From NCBI RefSeq assembly GCF_001751365.1, contig NZ_LJGT01000038.1, positions 969,540-1,033,539 of the forward strand: a stretch of 64,000 nt of DNA, read 5' to 3'. Below are positions 15,110 through 24,536 of the stretch, piece by piece; within the stretch, counting starts at the first letter, position 1, and each line of letters starts with the position of its first letter. The DNA is from Streptomyces abyssalis (lineage in GTDB: Bacteria; Actinomycetota; Actinomycetes; Streptomycetales; Streptomycetaceae). Below the pieces are notes generated by a model, which had not been told where the DNA came from, did not search any database, and saw nothing but the letters and a program-made list of their open reading frames with translations. The position numbers and the translations under genes were made by a program.

Positions 15110-16714
15110 ATGGCGGCCACTGGATCAGAGCAGACGGGATCGAAGGCGTACTACGTCACGACCCCCATTTACTACGTGAACGACGCTCCCCACCTGGGCC
15201 ACGCCTACACGACCGTCGCGGGCGACGTGCTCACGCGCTGGCACCGTCAGCGCGGCGAGAAGGTGTGGTACCTCACCGGCACGGACGAGCACGGTCAGAA
15301 GATCATGCGCACCGCGGACGCACACGGGGTCTCCCCGCAGGAGTGGTGCGACAAGCTCGTCGAGGAGGCGTGGAAGCCCCTCTGGGAGCATCTCGACATC
15401 CGCAACGACGACTTCATCCGTACGACGGAGAAGCGGCACACCGAACGCGTCCGCGAGTTCGTCCAGGATCTCTACGACAAGGGCGAGATCTACCAGGGCG
15501 GCTACGAGGGCCCGTACTGCGTGGGCTGCGAGGAGTACAAGACCTACGGCGAACTCCTCGACGGCGAAGGGGATTTCGAGGGCCAGAAGCTGTGCCCCAT
15601 CCACCGCGCGCCGGTCGAGATGCTCCAAGAGGAGAACTACTTCTTCAAGCTCTCCGAGTACGGCCCGAAGCTGCTGGAGCACTACGAGCGGAACCCCGGG
15701 TTCATCCAGCCCGAGTCCGCGCGGAACGAGATCGTGAACTTCGTCCGGCAGGGCCTGGAGGATCTGTCGATCTCGCGCTCGACCTTCGACTGGGGCGTCA
15801 AGGTGCCCTGGGACGACAAGCACGTCATCTACGTCTGGATCGACGCGCTGCTCAACTACGCCACGGCGGTGGGTTACGGCGCGGACCAGGAGCGCTTCGA
15901 GCGGACGTTCCCCGCGGACGTGCACCTCGTCGGCAAGGACATCCTCCGCTTCCACACGGTGATCTGGCCGGCGATGCTGATGGCCAACGGACTGCCGCTG
16001 CCCGGCAAGATCGTGGCGAACGGCTGGCTGATGGTCGGCGGCGAGAAGATGTCCAAGTCGAACCTGACGGGCATCTCCCCGCAGCAGCTCACCGAGCACT
16101 TCGGCGTCGACGCCTACCGCTGGTACTTCATGCGTGCCATCGCCTTCGGACAGGACGGATCGTTCTCCTGGGAGGACTTCTCCGCCCGCTACACGAGCGA
16201 ACTGGCCAACGACTACGGGAACTTGGCGTCCCGCGTCGCGGCCATGGTCGGCAAGTACTTCGGCGGCGCGCTGCCGGAGGCGACGGCGCACGGCGAGGCC
16301 GAACAGGCAGTCGTGGACGGACTCGCGAAGGCCGTCGCCACGGCGGACGAACGCATCGGCGACGAGCTGGACTTCTCCGGCGGCATCGCGGCGGTCTTCG
16401 ACTTCATCAAGCAGGTCAACGGCTACCTGACGGAGCAGGAGCCCTGGAAGGTCGCCAAGGACAAGTCGGACGAGGCCCAGGCACGGCTGGCCACGATCCT
16501 CTACACGGCCGCCGAGTCGCTGCGCGCCTGCGCGGTGCTGCTGAGCGCGATCATGCCGGAGTCGTCTGCGAAGCTGTGGGACTCGCTGGGCGCCGAGCCG
16601 CATCTCGGCCCGCTGGCGGACCAGCCCGTGGGCGACGCGGCCCGCTGGGGCCAGCTCCCCGCCGGCGCGACGGTCACGAAGGGCGCGGCGCTCTTCCCGC
16701 GGCTCGAGGACTGA
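15110..16714 (+). CDS. metG: Methionyl-tRNA synthetase
   Basis: Charges tRNA-Met and initiator tRNA with methionine. The 534-residue class Ia enzyme has the signature HLGH at 28-31, the zinc-binding insertion with CVGCEEYK and CPIH, the KMSKS loop (GGEKMSKSNLTG, 313-317) and the alpha-helical anticodon domain with WKVAKDK. The protein ends soon after the anticodon domain, so it lacks the C-terminal tRNA-binding/dimer domain of E. coli MetG, as usual for actinobacteria. ATG 15110 places the Rossmann fold at residues 14-30. A strong hairpin terminator follows. Confidence 0.97.
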   Translation: MAATGSEQTGSKAYYVTTPIYYVNDAPHLGHAYTTVAGDVLTRWHRQRGEKVWYLTGTDEHGQKIMRTADAHGVSPQEWCDKLVEEAWKPLWEHLDIRNDDFIRTTEKRHTERVREFVQDLYDKGEIYQGGYEGPYCVGCEEYKTYGELLDGEGDFEGQKLCPIHRAPVEMLQEENYFFKLSEYGPKLLEHYERNPGFIQPESARNEIVNFVRQGLEDLSISRSTFDWGVKVPWDDKHVIYVWIDALLNYATAVGYGADQERFERTFPADVHLVGKDILRFHTVIWPAMLMANGLPLPGKIVANGWLMVGGEKMSKSNLTGISPQQLTEHFGVDAYRWYFMRAIAFGQDGSFSWEDFSARYTSELANDYGNLASRVAAMVGKYFGGALPEATAHGEAEQAVVDGLAKAVATADERIGDELDFSGGIAAVFDFIKQVNGYLTEQEPWKVAKDKSDEAQARLATILYTAAESLRACAVLLSAIMPESSAKLWDSLGAEPHLGPLADQPVGDAARWGQLPAGATVTKGAALFPRLED

Positions 16715-16731
16715 GGAAGCGGCCTGTACAT

Positions 16732-16762
16732 CAGGTGGGCCGGCCCTTGGTCGGCCCACCTG
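16732..16762 (+). terminator. metG terminator hairpin
   Basis: CAGGTGGGCCG (16732-16742) pairs perfectly with CGGCCCACCTG (16752-16762) around a 9-base loop, 18 bp after the metG stop codon. Confidence 0.75.
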
Positions 16763-16768
16763 AGAGGG

Positions 16769-16912
16769 CTACCCGACGAGTTCGATCACGCAGCGCGCAC
16801 CCCTGCCGCGCTTGAGCGTCGCGTCAGTCGTGACCAGTGGCACGTCCAGCTTTTCCGCAAGGGCCACATACGAGGCGTCGTAAGCGGTCAGCGCTGGAAC
16901 AACTTCGCCGCC
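16769..16912 (-). pseudogene. Remnant of a VapC-type PIN-domain toxin gene
   Basis: The minus frame ending at 16769 encodes LTAYDASYVALAEKLDVPLVTTDATLKR plus ARCVIELVG, the conserved C-terminal third of VapC-like PIN ribonucleases, including the Asp of TAYDASYVALA and the TTD motif. Upstream of about 16912 the frame turns into Pro/Arg-rich sequence generated by a CGGA microsatellite, so the first catalytic Asp half of the domain is gone. No vapB antitoxin is beside it. It is a dead toxin-antitoxin relic between metG and aspS. Confidence 0.72.
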
Positions 16913-16927
16913 GAGCGGGTGGGCGGG

Positions 16928-16950
16928 CGGACGGACGGACGGACGGACGG
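16928..16950. repeat. CGGA tetranucleotide microsatellite
   Basis: Five perfect CGGA copies plus CGG, directly at the broken 5' end of the vapC remnant. Slippage at such a tract is a plausible partner of the truncation. Confidence 0.85.
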
Positions 16951-17021
16951 GAACGACCGGAGCCACGAAGGCGCCGCACCCGGCCACGCAGCCACCACCG
17001 ATACACACGCCCCCGGCAGGG

Positions 17022-18785
17022 TTAGAGCTTCGGCTTGCGCACCGACAGGTGCAGCTCCCGCAGCCGGGCCTCGTCGACCTCGCTCGGCGCACCCATCAGC
17101 AGGTCCTGGGCGTTGCCGTTGAGCGGGAAGGCGATCGTCTCGCGGATGTTGGGCTCGTCCGCGAGCAGCATCACGATGCGGTCGATGCCCGGGGCGATGC
17201 CGCCGTGCGGCGGCGCCCCGAAGCGGAACGCCCGGAGCATGCCGCCGAATTCGCGCTCGACGTCCTCCTCCGAGTAGCCCGCGATGCCGAACGCCTTGAA
17301 CATGATCTCGGGTTCGTGGTTACGGATGGCGCCCGAGGAGAGCTCCACGCCGTTGCAGACGATGTCGTACTGCCAGGCCAGGACGTCCAACGGGTCCTGC
17401 GTCTGCAGCGCTTCGAGGCCGCCCTGAGGCATGGAGAAGGGGTTGTGGGAGAACTGGACGGCGCCGGTCTCCTCGTCCTTCTCGAACATCGGGAAGTCCA
17501 CGATCCAGCAGAAGCGGAAGACGCCTTCCTCGAAGTGCCCCGCGCGCTTGGCGGCTTCGACGCGGACCGGGCCCATGACCTTCGAGACCTCGTCGAACTC
17601 TCCCGCTCCGAAGAAGACCGCCGTGCCCGGCTCGGCCTTCAGCGCGGTCAACAGCTGCGAGACGTCGTTCTCGTCGAGGAACTTGGCGATCGGGCCGGTG
17701 AGCGTACGGTCCTCGCCCACACGGACCCAGGCCAGACCCTTCGCACCCTGCTCGACAGCGAACTCGCCCATCTGGTCGAAGAACCGGCGCGGCTGGTCCG
17801 CTGTGTCCGGCACGGACAGCGCCCGTACGTGCTTGCCCGCGAAGGCCTTGAATCCCGAGTCCTTGAAGATGTCCGAGACGTCCACGAGCTCCAGCTGCGC
17901 ACGCAGATCCGGCTTGTCCGTCCCGTACTTGAGCATCGCCTCGCGGAACGGGACGCGCGGGAAGGGCGAGGTGCACTCGCGGCCGCCGCCCAGCTCCTGG
18001 AAGAGATCGGTCATCACCTTCTCGATGACTCCGAAGACGTCCTCCTGCTCGACGAAGCTCATCTCCATGTCGAGCTGGTAGAACTCGCCGGGCGAGCGGT
18101 CCGCGCGGGCGTCCTCGTCGCGGAAGCAGGGCGCGATCTGGAAGTAGCGGTCGAAGCCGGCGATCATCAGCAGCTGCTTGAACTGCTGCGGCGCCTGCGG
18201 CAGTGCGTAGAACTTCCCGGCATGCAGCCGCGACGGTACGAGGAAGTCCCGCGCGCCCTCGGGGGAGGTGGCCGAGAGGATCGGCGTGGCCAGCTCGTTG
18301 AAGCCCTGGGCGACCATCTTCTCGCGGATCTTCGCGATGACCTGCGAGCGCAGCACGATGTTGCGGTGCATGCGCTCGCGGCGCAGGTCGAGGAAGCGGT
18401 ATTCGAGGCGCTTCTCCTCGTTGACGCCGTCGTCGGCGTTGATGGTGAAGGGGATCTGCTCGGAGGCGCCCAGCACCTCCACCTCGCCGACCTCCACCTC
18501 GATCTCCCCCGTCGGCAGCTCGGGGTTGACGTTGTCGGCGCCGCGCTCGCTCACCTTGCCGTCGACCCGTACGACGGACTCCTTCGAGAGCGAGCTGAGG
18601 CGGTCGTGCACCTCGGCCTGTTCGGGACGTACGACGAGCTGCACGATGCCGTGGTGGTCACGGAGGTCGATGAAGAGGATGCCGCCCAGGTTCCGCCTGT
18701 TGTGCAGCCAGCCGCTCAGACGGACGTCCGTGCCGACGTCCGGAGCACGGAGCTCGCCGCAGGTGTGGGAACGGTACCGGTGCAT
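17022..18785 (-). CDS. aspS: Aspartyl-tRNA synthetase
   Basis: A 587-residue class IIb synthetase of the long bacterial type. The N-terminal OB-fold anticodon domain ([26 protein letters not shown], about 20-50) is followed by the catalytic core with motif 2 ([23 protein letters not shown] binding), the bacterial GAD insertion domain (about 290-420), and motif 3 ([14 protein letters not shown]). Actinobacteria usually lack AsnRS and GlnRS, so this enzyme is likely non-discriminating and feeds GatCAB; that is family knowledge, not visible here. The ATG at 18785 ([12 protein letters not shown]) has a weak ribosome site but is the standard N-terminus. Confidence 0.97.
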   Translation of the reverse strand: MHRYRSHTCGELRAPDVGTDVRLSGWLHNRRNLGGILFIDLRDHHGIVQLVVRPEQAEVHDRLSSLSKESVVRVDGKVSERGADNVNPELPTGEIEVEVGEVEVLGASEQIPFTINADDGVNEEKRLEYRFLDLRRERMHRNIVLRSQVIAKIREKMVAQGFNELATPILSATSPEGARDFLVPSRLHAGKFYALPQAPQQFKQLLMIAGFDRYFQIAPCFRDEDARADRSPGEFYQLDMEMSFVEQEDVFGVIEKVMTDLFQELGGGRECTSPFPRVPFREAMLKYGTDKPDLRAQLELVDVSDIFKDSGFKAFAGKHVRALSVPDTADQPRRFFDQMGEFAVEQGAKGLAWVRVGEDRTLTGPIAKFLDENDVSQLLTALKAEPGTAVFFGAGEFDEVSKVMGPVRVEAAKRAGHFEEGVFRFCWIVDFPMFEKDEETGAVQFSHNPFSMPQGGLEALQTQDPLDVLAWQYDIVCNGVELSSGAIRNHEPEIMFKAFGIAGYSEEDVEREFGGMLRAFRFGAPPHGGIAPGIDRIVMLLADEPNIRETIAFPLNGNAQDLLMGAPSEVDEARLRELHLSVRKPKL

Positions 18786-18935
18786 CTGTCATCCAGTCGT
18801 CGGGTGGGCAGCACTTGACCCAGATACCTGGGGGCACCCCCATGCCGGAGGCTATGGGGGCAGTCGGCCCTTCAGACTACCGCCCTGGCTCAGCCCCGCT
18901 CGCCCCGTATTCCCGAACGCACATAAAGTGGGACA

Positions 18936-21236
18936 ATGCACACCGAGGACGTGCTGAGGGCCACCCGGACCGGGCTGTGGCGTTGGGACAGCGCGACCGG
19001 TGCCTCGACCGTAGACGTCCGCACCGCGGAGCTCCTCGGTCTGCCATTCAGACAGGACGCGTCGTCCGACAGGGGCGAGCGGCCCCTCTCGGTGGCCGGG
19101 CCGGGCTCCGAGGTCCCCTCGGGAGCCGGCGCGGAACCCGGCACCGGCCCGGGCGCCGGGGCGGCGAAGGACTCCATCACGCTGGCCGAGCCCTCCATCC
19201 GCTCGCGCATCCACTTCGCCGACTACGTCGAGCTGACCGCGACGGCCACCCTGGCGCTGGCGGAGTGGGAGCTCGTCGAAGCCGTACTGCGCGTCGTCGA
19301 CGAGGACGGTCACGTCGTACGCACGGTGCGGACCCGCATGGTGCCGGTGGAGGAGGACGGAGCGCTCTCACTCATCGGCACCGTCGCCCAGCTGCCCGAA
19401 TCCACCGGGAAGGCGTCGCACGAAACCGAGGAGGGCCATCAGCACAGCCGTGAGGCGTTCCTGCTCCACACCGGACGCGCGCTCGCCGAGGCGCGCACCA
19501 CCGCGGAGGTGCTGCGGGTAGCGGGCTCACTGGTCATCCCCGGCTTCAAGACCCGGGCCCTCGCGGTCTTCAGCCTGGAGCGGGGGCGGCTGATCCTCGT
19601 GGGGCCCGCCGCGCAACGGCCCGTGCCGCAGCATCTGCTTCCCTTCATCGACATGTCCGTGGAGGCCGACCATCCGGCCGCGGCCGTCGTACGCTCCGGG
19701 CGGGCGATCTACCTGCCGGCCCCCGAGGACTACCGGCGCGAGTTCCCCGCCGCGTGGCCCCAGGTCGAGCCGATCGGCAACCGGGGATGGGCCTTCCTGC
19801 CGCTCGTGATCTCCAATCGCACGCTGGGCGCGTGGATGGTGGCCTTCCCCGAGCCCGTGGAGTTCACGCCGGAGGGCAGGTCGCTGCTGACGAACGTCGC
19901 GCGGATGCTGGCCCAGGCGATCGCCCGTACGTCCATGCACGAGATGGAGCTCCAGCTCTCCTCAGGTCTGCAGCGCACTCTCAGGCCCACCCGCAGGCCC
20001 GGGATCGAGGGCATGAAGCTCGCGGCCAGATACATGCCCTCGGGCGGCGGGCTGGACGTCGGCGGCGACTGGTACGACGTGATCCCGCTGCCGTCGGGCC
20101 GTACGGCACTGGTGATCGGCGACGTCCAGGGCCACGACGTGCGCGCGGCGGGCATCATGGCGCAGCTGCGCATCGCCCTGCGCGCGTACGCGGCGGAGGG
20201 GCACCGGCCGGACGCCGTGCTGGCACGTGCCTCGCGCTATCTGGCGGGCATCGGGCGGCCCGAGGTGATGACGGGCAGCCCGGACGAGGGGGGCGGCGCG
20301 GGCACCGCACAGGGGCAGCTGACCGGAGGCTTCGCGGACGACGAGCGCTTCGCCACCTGCCTCTACATGGAGGCCGACCCCGTCACGGGCACGCTCGACA
20401 TCGCCCGCGCGGGCCACCCCGACCCGGCGATCTGGCTCGCCGACGGCACGATGCTGATCAGGGCCACCGCCGGCGGGCTGCCCCTGGGCATCGAGCCCGG
20501 CACGGAGTATCCGACGACGCGGCTGGTGCTGGAGCCCGGGGAGACGCTGCTGGCGTGCACGGACGGCCTGATCGAGATCGGCGGGCACACCATGGAGACC
20601 GGCTGGCGGCGCATCCAGTCGGTCTTCAGGGAGCTGGCCGCCGGAAGCACGGGCACGCCCGCCGATCTGGAGCAGTTCGCCGACGCCCTGATCCGCTCGG
20701 CACAGCAGCCGCTGTCCGGCGAGGCCGCGGGGCCGCTCGCCGACCGCCGCGAGGACGACATCGCGCTGCTGCTGTTGACCCTGGACCCCGCCTACGCCGT
20801 CGAGCGCGCCGCCGCGGCCGCCGGGGTATCGCGGCGTACGACGTTCACGGTCGCGCAGGCCGAGCCCGACCGGATCGGCGAGGCCCGGCACCAGCTCCAG
20901 GGCATGCTCTTCGACTGGGAGAGCGAGGACCAGATCGACGGCGCGGTGCTGATGCTCTCCGAGATGCTCACGAACGTGCTGGTGCACACCGAGGGCGACG
21001 CGATCATGGTCGCCGAGTGCAGCGGCAACCGCGGGAACCGGCTGCTGCGCGTGGAGGTCTCCGACACCAGCGACGCACTGCCGCACCGCCGCACGCCCGG
21101 CGAACTGGCCTCGTCAGGCCGGGGGTTGATGATGATGGAGATGCTGGCGGGGTCGTGGGGGGTGGACCCGCGCGGCGAGGGCAAGAGCATCTGGTTCGAG
21201 ATGCGCGAGAACATCGCGGCGCCCGCGTGGGCGTGA
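18936..21236 (+). CDS. Multidomain SpoIIE/PP2C phosphatase with sensor and anti-sigma ATPase domains
   Basis: A 766-residue regulator typical of Streptomyces. Residues 1-160 hold a split PAS-like region interrupted by an Ala/Gly/Pro linker; about 175-325 is a GAF-like sensor; about 345-615 is the PP2C/SpoIIE phosphatase with metal-binding GGDWYDVIPL and VIGDVQGHDV, RAGHPDP and ACTDGLIE; about 630-760 is an HATPase_c module (LSEMLTNVLVHTEGDA and SSGRGLMMMEMLAGSWGV). Such proteins dephosphorylate anti-anti-sigma factors and can bind or phosphorylate them, linking signals to sigma-factor partner switching. No partner gene is adjacent. A 36-residue Gly-rich insertion breaks the phosphatase domain near residue 450. 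Confidence 0.92.
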   Translation: MHTEDVLRATRTGLWRWDSATGASTVDVRTAELLGLPFRQDASSDRGERPLSVAGPGSEVPSGAGAEPGTGPGAGAAKDSITLAEPSIRSRIHFADYVELTATATLALAEWELVEAVLRVVDEDGHVVRTVRTRMVPVEEDGALSLIGTVAQLPESTGKASHETEEGHQHSREAFLLHTGRALAEARTTAEVLRVAGSLVIPGFKTRALAVFSLERGRLILVGPAAQRPVPQHLLPFIDMSVEADHPAAAVVRSGRAIYLPAPEDYRREFPAAWPQVEPIGNRGWAFLPLVISNRTLGAWMVAFPEPVEFTPEGRSLLTNVARMLAQAIARTSMHEMELQLSSGLQRTLRPTRRPGIEGMKLAARYMPSGGGLDVGGDWYDVIPLPSGRTALVIGDVQGHDVRAAGIMAQLRIALRAYAAEGHRPDAVLARASRYLAGIGRPEVMTGSPDEGGGAGTAQGQLTGGFADDERFATCLYMEADPVTGTLDIARAGHPDPAIWLADGTMLIRATAGGLPLGIEPGTEYPTTRLVLEPGETLLACTDGLIEIGGHTMETGWRRIQSVFRELAAGSTGTPADLEQFADALIRSAQQPLSGEAAGPLADRREDDIALLLLTLDPAYAVERAAAAAGVSRRTTFTVAQAEPDRIGEARHQLQGMLFDWESEDQIDGAVLMLSEMLTNVLVHTEGDAIMVAECSGNRGNRLLRVEVSDTSDALPHRRTPGELASSGRGLMMMEMLAGSWGVDPRGEGKSIWFEMRENIAAPAWA

Positions 21237-21856
21237 CAGTCCTGGCGGACGGCCGAACCCCCGTCCCCGCGGCCTCCCCTTCGGCTTCGCCCGGTGGCGG
21301 TGCCCCGGGGCAAACAGCCGGACGCGGTCTCCCCGGGCCCTGCGGCCCGGTTCGGGCACACTCCGCTCGCTGCGAGCGGCACCACGCCGGACGTCTCCGG
21401 CGAAGCCAGGGGAGCTCAAGAGCCATGTCCGGTCACGCCAACAGGCCCATGGATGCGGCCAGTTGGCCGCCGAACCGGAAGATGCTCGCCACAGCCCCAG
21501 GCCCGGTCCGGGCGCCCAGGCCCCCGGCGAAGCCAGGGGAGGTTCGGCCGAACCGTCCGGCGGCGACGGACCGCCCGCCGCGACCGGTCCTCGAACCGCC
21601 ACCGTCGCAAGGCTCACCGTCGCGGCGGGTCACCGTCGCGGTGTCCGCCGCCGCGGCGGCACAAGAGCCGGCCGTGACCGGGGCACGCCCCTGGCCGTTC
21701 CCCCTGGCCTCCGGCCGGGCAGGGACACACCCACCGGAGAGAAACCCGGAGGGACTCCCCGGGGCCTCCGGGGCACTCCCGCCAAGCGCCGGGGAAGCCA
21801 GGGGAACCCCGGGCCGCAAGGCCCAGCGCACATCGGCTGTCCTGCCGGGAGACCGG
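21237..21856. other. 620-bp GC-rich intergenic region with repeated 18-mers
   Basis: No supported gene. CCGGCGAAGCCAGGGGAG occurs exactly at 21397-21414 and 21524-21541 and with two changes at 21789-21806. Other short segments (CGGTCCGGGCGCC, GGCCTCCGGGG, CCGTCGCG) recur in scrambled order. It resembles a patch of degenerate extragenic repeats between the SpoIIE gene and the convergent sseB-like gene. Confidence 0.5.
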
Positions 21857-22393
21857 CTACCCGTACATGCGCCGCATCGCGAAGTCGACCATCTCCTCGA
21901 CCGCCTTCGCGTCGAAGACGATGCGGTGGTCGCCCTCCATGTCCAGCACGAAGCCGTAGCCGGAGGGGAGCAGGTCCAGGACCTCGGCGCCCGTGATCAC
22001 GAAGTAGCGGGACTCCTTGCCCGCGTACCGGCGCAGCTCCTTGAGCGTCGTGAACATCGGGATCACCGGCTGCTGGGTGTCGTGCAGCGCCAGGAAGCCG
22101 GGGGTCTCGCCGCGCGGGCAGTAGACCTTCGACGTCGAGAAGATCGACTGGAAGTCCTCCGAGGTGAGCGTGCCGTTGGTGAACGCCCGCACGGTCTCGC
22201 GGAGCGACGGCGGCGACGCCTGCTCGGGGTAGAGCGGCTGCCCGTTCGCGTGCTGCTGGCCCTGGTGCCCGTACTGGGGAGGAGCCTGGTGCTGCGTGTA
22301 CTGCTGATGGCCAGGCTGCTGGTGGTGGACGTGCTGCTGCCCGGCATGCGGGTAGCCCTGCCCCGCGGACGCGGTCTGGTCGTAGCCGTACAT
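21857..22393 (-). CDS. SseB N-terminal-domain protein
   Basis: A 178-residue protein. Residues 1-60 are a Gln/His/Gly/Tyr-rich disordered tail (AGQQHVHHQQPGHQQYTQH). Residues about 62-178 form an SseB-type domain: LRETVRAFTNGTLTSEDFQSIFSTSKVYCPRG, PVIPMFTTLKELRRYAG, YFVITGAEVLDLLPSGYGFVLDMEGDHRIVFDAKAV. This domain is common in actinobacteria near type VII secretion or of unknown role; enteric SseB enhances serine sensitivity. It is transcribed away from the acyl-CoA dehydrogenase gene. Function is not inferable beyond the domain. Confidence 0.85.
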   Translation of the reverse strand: MYGYDQTASAGQGYPHAGQQHVHHQQPGHQQYTQHQAPPQYGHQGQQHANGQPLYPEQASPPSLRETVRAFTNGTLTSEDFQSIFSTSKVYCPRGETPGFLALHDTQQPVIPMFTTLKELRRYAGKESRYFVITGAEVLDLLPSGYGFVLDMEGDHRIVFDAKAVEEMVDFAMRRMYG

Positions 22394-22443
22394 GGAAGAA
22401 AGAGTAACGAGTCACAGATGGGCGGTTAGGGCTTGCTTCTTAT

Positions 22444-22455
22444 TACCGACGGGTA
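22444..22455. promoter_or_regulatory. Candidate TetR-type operator and promoter of the acyl-CoA dehydrogenase gene
   Basis: TACC-GACG-GGTA is a short inverted repeat within TTACCGACGGGTAG. It overlaps a plausible promoter (TTGCTT at about 22433, TAGCAT at about 22454) in the 140-bp divergent gap before the dehydrogenase gene, a position fitting repression by a fatty-acid-responsive TetR protein. Confidence 0.35.
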
Positions 22456-22534
22456 GCATCATCTTGAGCAGACACAGACTGCGTGACACAGCTGACTACC
22501 TGTCCGTCGAGTGAGACCACACGGAGCCGTTGCC

Positions 22535-24373
22535 ATGGGGCACTACAAGTCGAATCTCCGCGACATCGAGTTCAACCTCTTCGAGGTGCTCGGCCGCGAC
22601 ACGGTGTACGGCACCGGACCGTTCGCGGAGATGGACGTGGACACCGCGAAGAGCGTGCTGACCGAGATCGCGCGCCTCGCCGAGAACGAACTGGCCGAGT
22701 CCTACGAGGACTCCGACCGCAATCCGCCCGTCTTCGACCCGGAGACCAACACCGCTCCGGTGCCCGAGTCGTTCAGGAAGAGCTACCAGGCGTACATGGA
22801 CGCCGAGTGGTGGCGCCTGGGCACCCCGGAGCAGATCGGCGGCACCACCGCACCGCGCTCGCTGCTGTGGAGCTTCGCGGAGACAGTCCTGGGCTCCAAC
22901 CCGGCGGTGTGGATGTACGCGTCCGGCCCGGCCTTCGCGGGTGTCGTCCATGACGAGGGCACCGAAGAGCAGCTGAAGATCGCCCAGTTGATGGTCGACA
23001 AGCAGTGGGGCTCCACGATGGTGCTCACCGAGCCGGACGCGGGCTCGGACGTCGGCGCCGGCCGCGCCAAGGCCGTGCAGCAGGACGACGGCAGCTGGCA
23101 CATCGACGGCGTGAAGCGCTTCATCACCTCCGGTGAGCACAACCTCTCCGAGAACATCGTGCACTTCGTCCTCGCCCGCCCCGAGGGCCACGGTCCCGGC
23201 ACCAAGGGCCTCTCGCTCTTCCTCGTACCGAAGTACGACTTCGACTGGGAGACCGGTGAACTCGGCGAGCGCAACGGCGTGTACGCCACCAACGTCGAGC
23301 ACAAGATGGGCCTGAAGGTCTCCAACACCTGCGAGCTGACCTTCGGTGCGAACGGCCCCGCCAAGGGCTGGCTGCTCGGCGAGAAGCACGACGGCATCCG
23401 CCAGATGTTCAAGGTCATCGAGTTCGCGCGGATGATGGTCGGCACGAAGGCCATCGCGACGCTCTCCACGGGCTACCTCAACGCCCTGGAGTACGCCAAG
23501 GAGCGCGTGCAGGGCGCCGACCTGGCCCAGTTCACCGACAAGAACGCGCCCCGCGTCACGATCACGCACCACCCCGACGTGCGCCGCTCGCTGCTCACGC
23601 AGAAGGCCTACGCGGAGGGCATGCGCGCGCTCGTCCTCTACACCGCGTCCGTGCAGGACGAGATCATGATCAAGGAGTACCGCGGTGAGGACGCCTCCGC
23701 GGCGCAGCGTCTGAACGACCTCCTGCTGCCGATCGTGAAGGGCTACGGCTCGGAGAAGTCCTACGAGCAGCTCGCGCAGTCGCTGCAGACCATCGGCGGC
23801 TCCGGCTACCTGCAGGAGTACCCGGTCGAGCAGTACATCCGGGACGCCAAGATCGACACCCTCTACGAGGGCACCACCGCGATCCAGGGCCAGGACTACT
23901 TCTTCCGCAAGGTCGTCCGCGACCAGGGCCAGGCGCTCACGACGCTCTCGGAGGAGATCAAGAAGTTCCTGGCCGAGGCGAAGGGCGGCGAGGAGCTGGC
24001 CGGGGCCCGCGAGGAGCTCTCCCGCGCGGCGGTGGAGCTGGAGGCGATGGTCGGAGCCATGCTGACCGACCTGGCCGCCACGGAGAAGGACGTGAAGTCG
24101 ATCTACAAGGTCGGCCTCAACACCACGCGCTTCCTGATGGCCTCCGGGGACGTCGTCATCGGCTACCTGCTGCTGCGCGGCGCGACCGTCGCCGCGGAGA
24201 AGCTGGCCGACGCCTCCGTCTCCCTCTCCCCCAAGGACGAGGCGTTCTACGAGGGCAAGGTCGCCGCGGCGAAGTTCTTCACCTCGAACGTGCTGCCCGC
24301 CGTGGCCATGGAGCGCACGCTGGCCGAAAACGTCGACTCCTCGCTGATGGAGCTCGACGAGGCCGCTTTCTGA
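22535..24373 (+). CDS. Acyl-CoA dehydrogenase, FadE5-like long form
   Basis: A 612-residue flavin enzyme of the extended acyl-CoA dehydrogenase subgroup (FadE5/DmdC-like), catalysing FAD-dependent alpha,beta-desaturation of acyl-CoA, the first beta-oxidation step. The N-terminal extension is followed by the FAD/substrate block [19 protein letters not shown] (about 160-178), the FAD-contact [23 protein letters not shown] and the [10 protein letters not shown] signature near 445-452, then a C-terminal helical domain of about 130 residues unique to this subgroup. ATG 22535 gives the standard start [15 protein letters not shown]. It is probably monocistronic, with a hairpin about 100 bp downstream. 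Chain-length preference is unknown. Confidence 0.93.
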   Translation: MGHYKSNLRDIEFNLFEVLGRDTVYGTGPFAEMDVDTAKSVLTEIARLAENELAESYEDSDRNPPVFDPETNTAPVPESFRKSYQAYMDAEWWRLGTPEQIGGTTAPRSLLWSFAETVLGSNPAVWMYASGPAFAGVVHDEGTEEQLKIAQLMVDKQWGSTMVLTEPDAGSDVGAGRAKAVQQDDGSWHIDGVKRFITSGEHNLSENIVHFVLARPEGHGPGTKGLSLFLVPKYDFDWETGELGERNGVYATNVEHKMGLKVSNTCELTFGANGPAKGWLLGEKHDGIRQMFKVIEFARMMVGTKAIATLSTGYLNALEYAKERVQGADLAQFTDKNAPRVTITHHPDVRRSLLTQKAYAEGMRALVLYTASVQDEIMIKEYRGEDASAAQRLNDLLLPIVKGYGSEKSYEQLAQSLQTIGGSGYLQEYPVEQYIRDAKIDTLYEGTTAIQGQDYFFRKVVRDQGQALTTLSEEIKKFLAEAKGGEELAGAREELSRAAVELEAMVGAMLTDLAATEKDVKSIYKVGLNTTRFLMASGDVVIGYLLLRGATVAAEKLADASVSLSPKDEAFYEGKVAAAKFFTSNVLPAVAMERTLAENVDSSLMELDEAAF

Positions 24374-24476
24374 GCGTCCCGGTGTACTGACGGTCCCGGC
24401 CGTGGTGGCCGTCCTGGCCGTCCCGGCCGTCCACATACGGGCGGCCGGCGGCGGCCACTGAGATCCCCCCATGCGG

Positions 24477-24515
24477 AACGTCCTTCTCCTCCCGGCAGGG
24501 CAGGGGAAGGACGTT
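24477..24515 (+). terminator. Hairpin between the acyl-CoA dehydrogenase and M18 peptidase genes
   Basis: AACGTCCTTC (24477-24486) pairs with GAAGGACGTT (24506-24515), a perfect 10-bp stem ending in TT, 22 bp before the peptidase start. It may terminate the upstream transcript or shape the peptidase leader. Confidence 0.5.
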
Positions 24516-24536
24516 TCGCCTTCGTATGCTGGTCGT

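Noticed and set aside
15125..16759. 544-codon minus-strand open frame over metG
   Set aside because: Antisense shadow of metG; composition typical of reversed Streptomyces codons.
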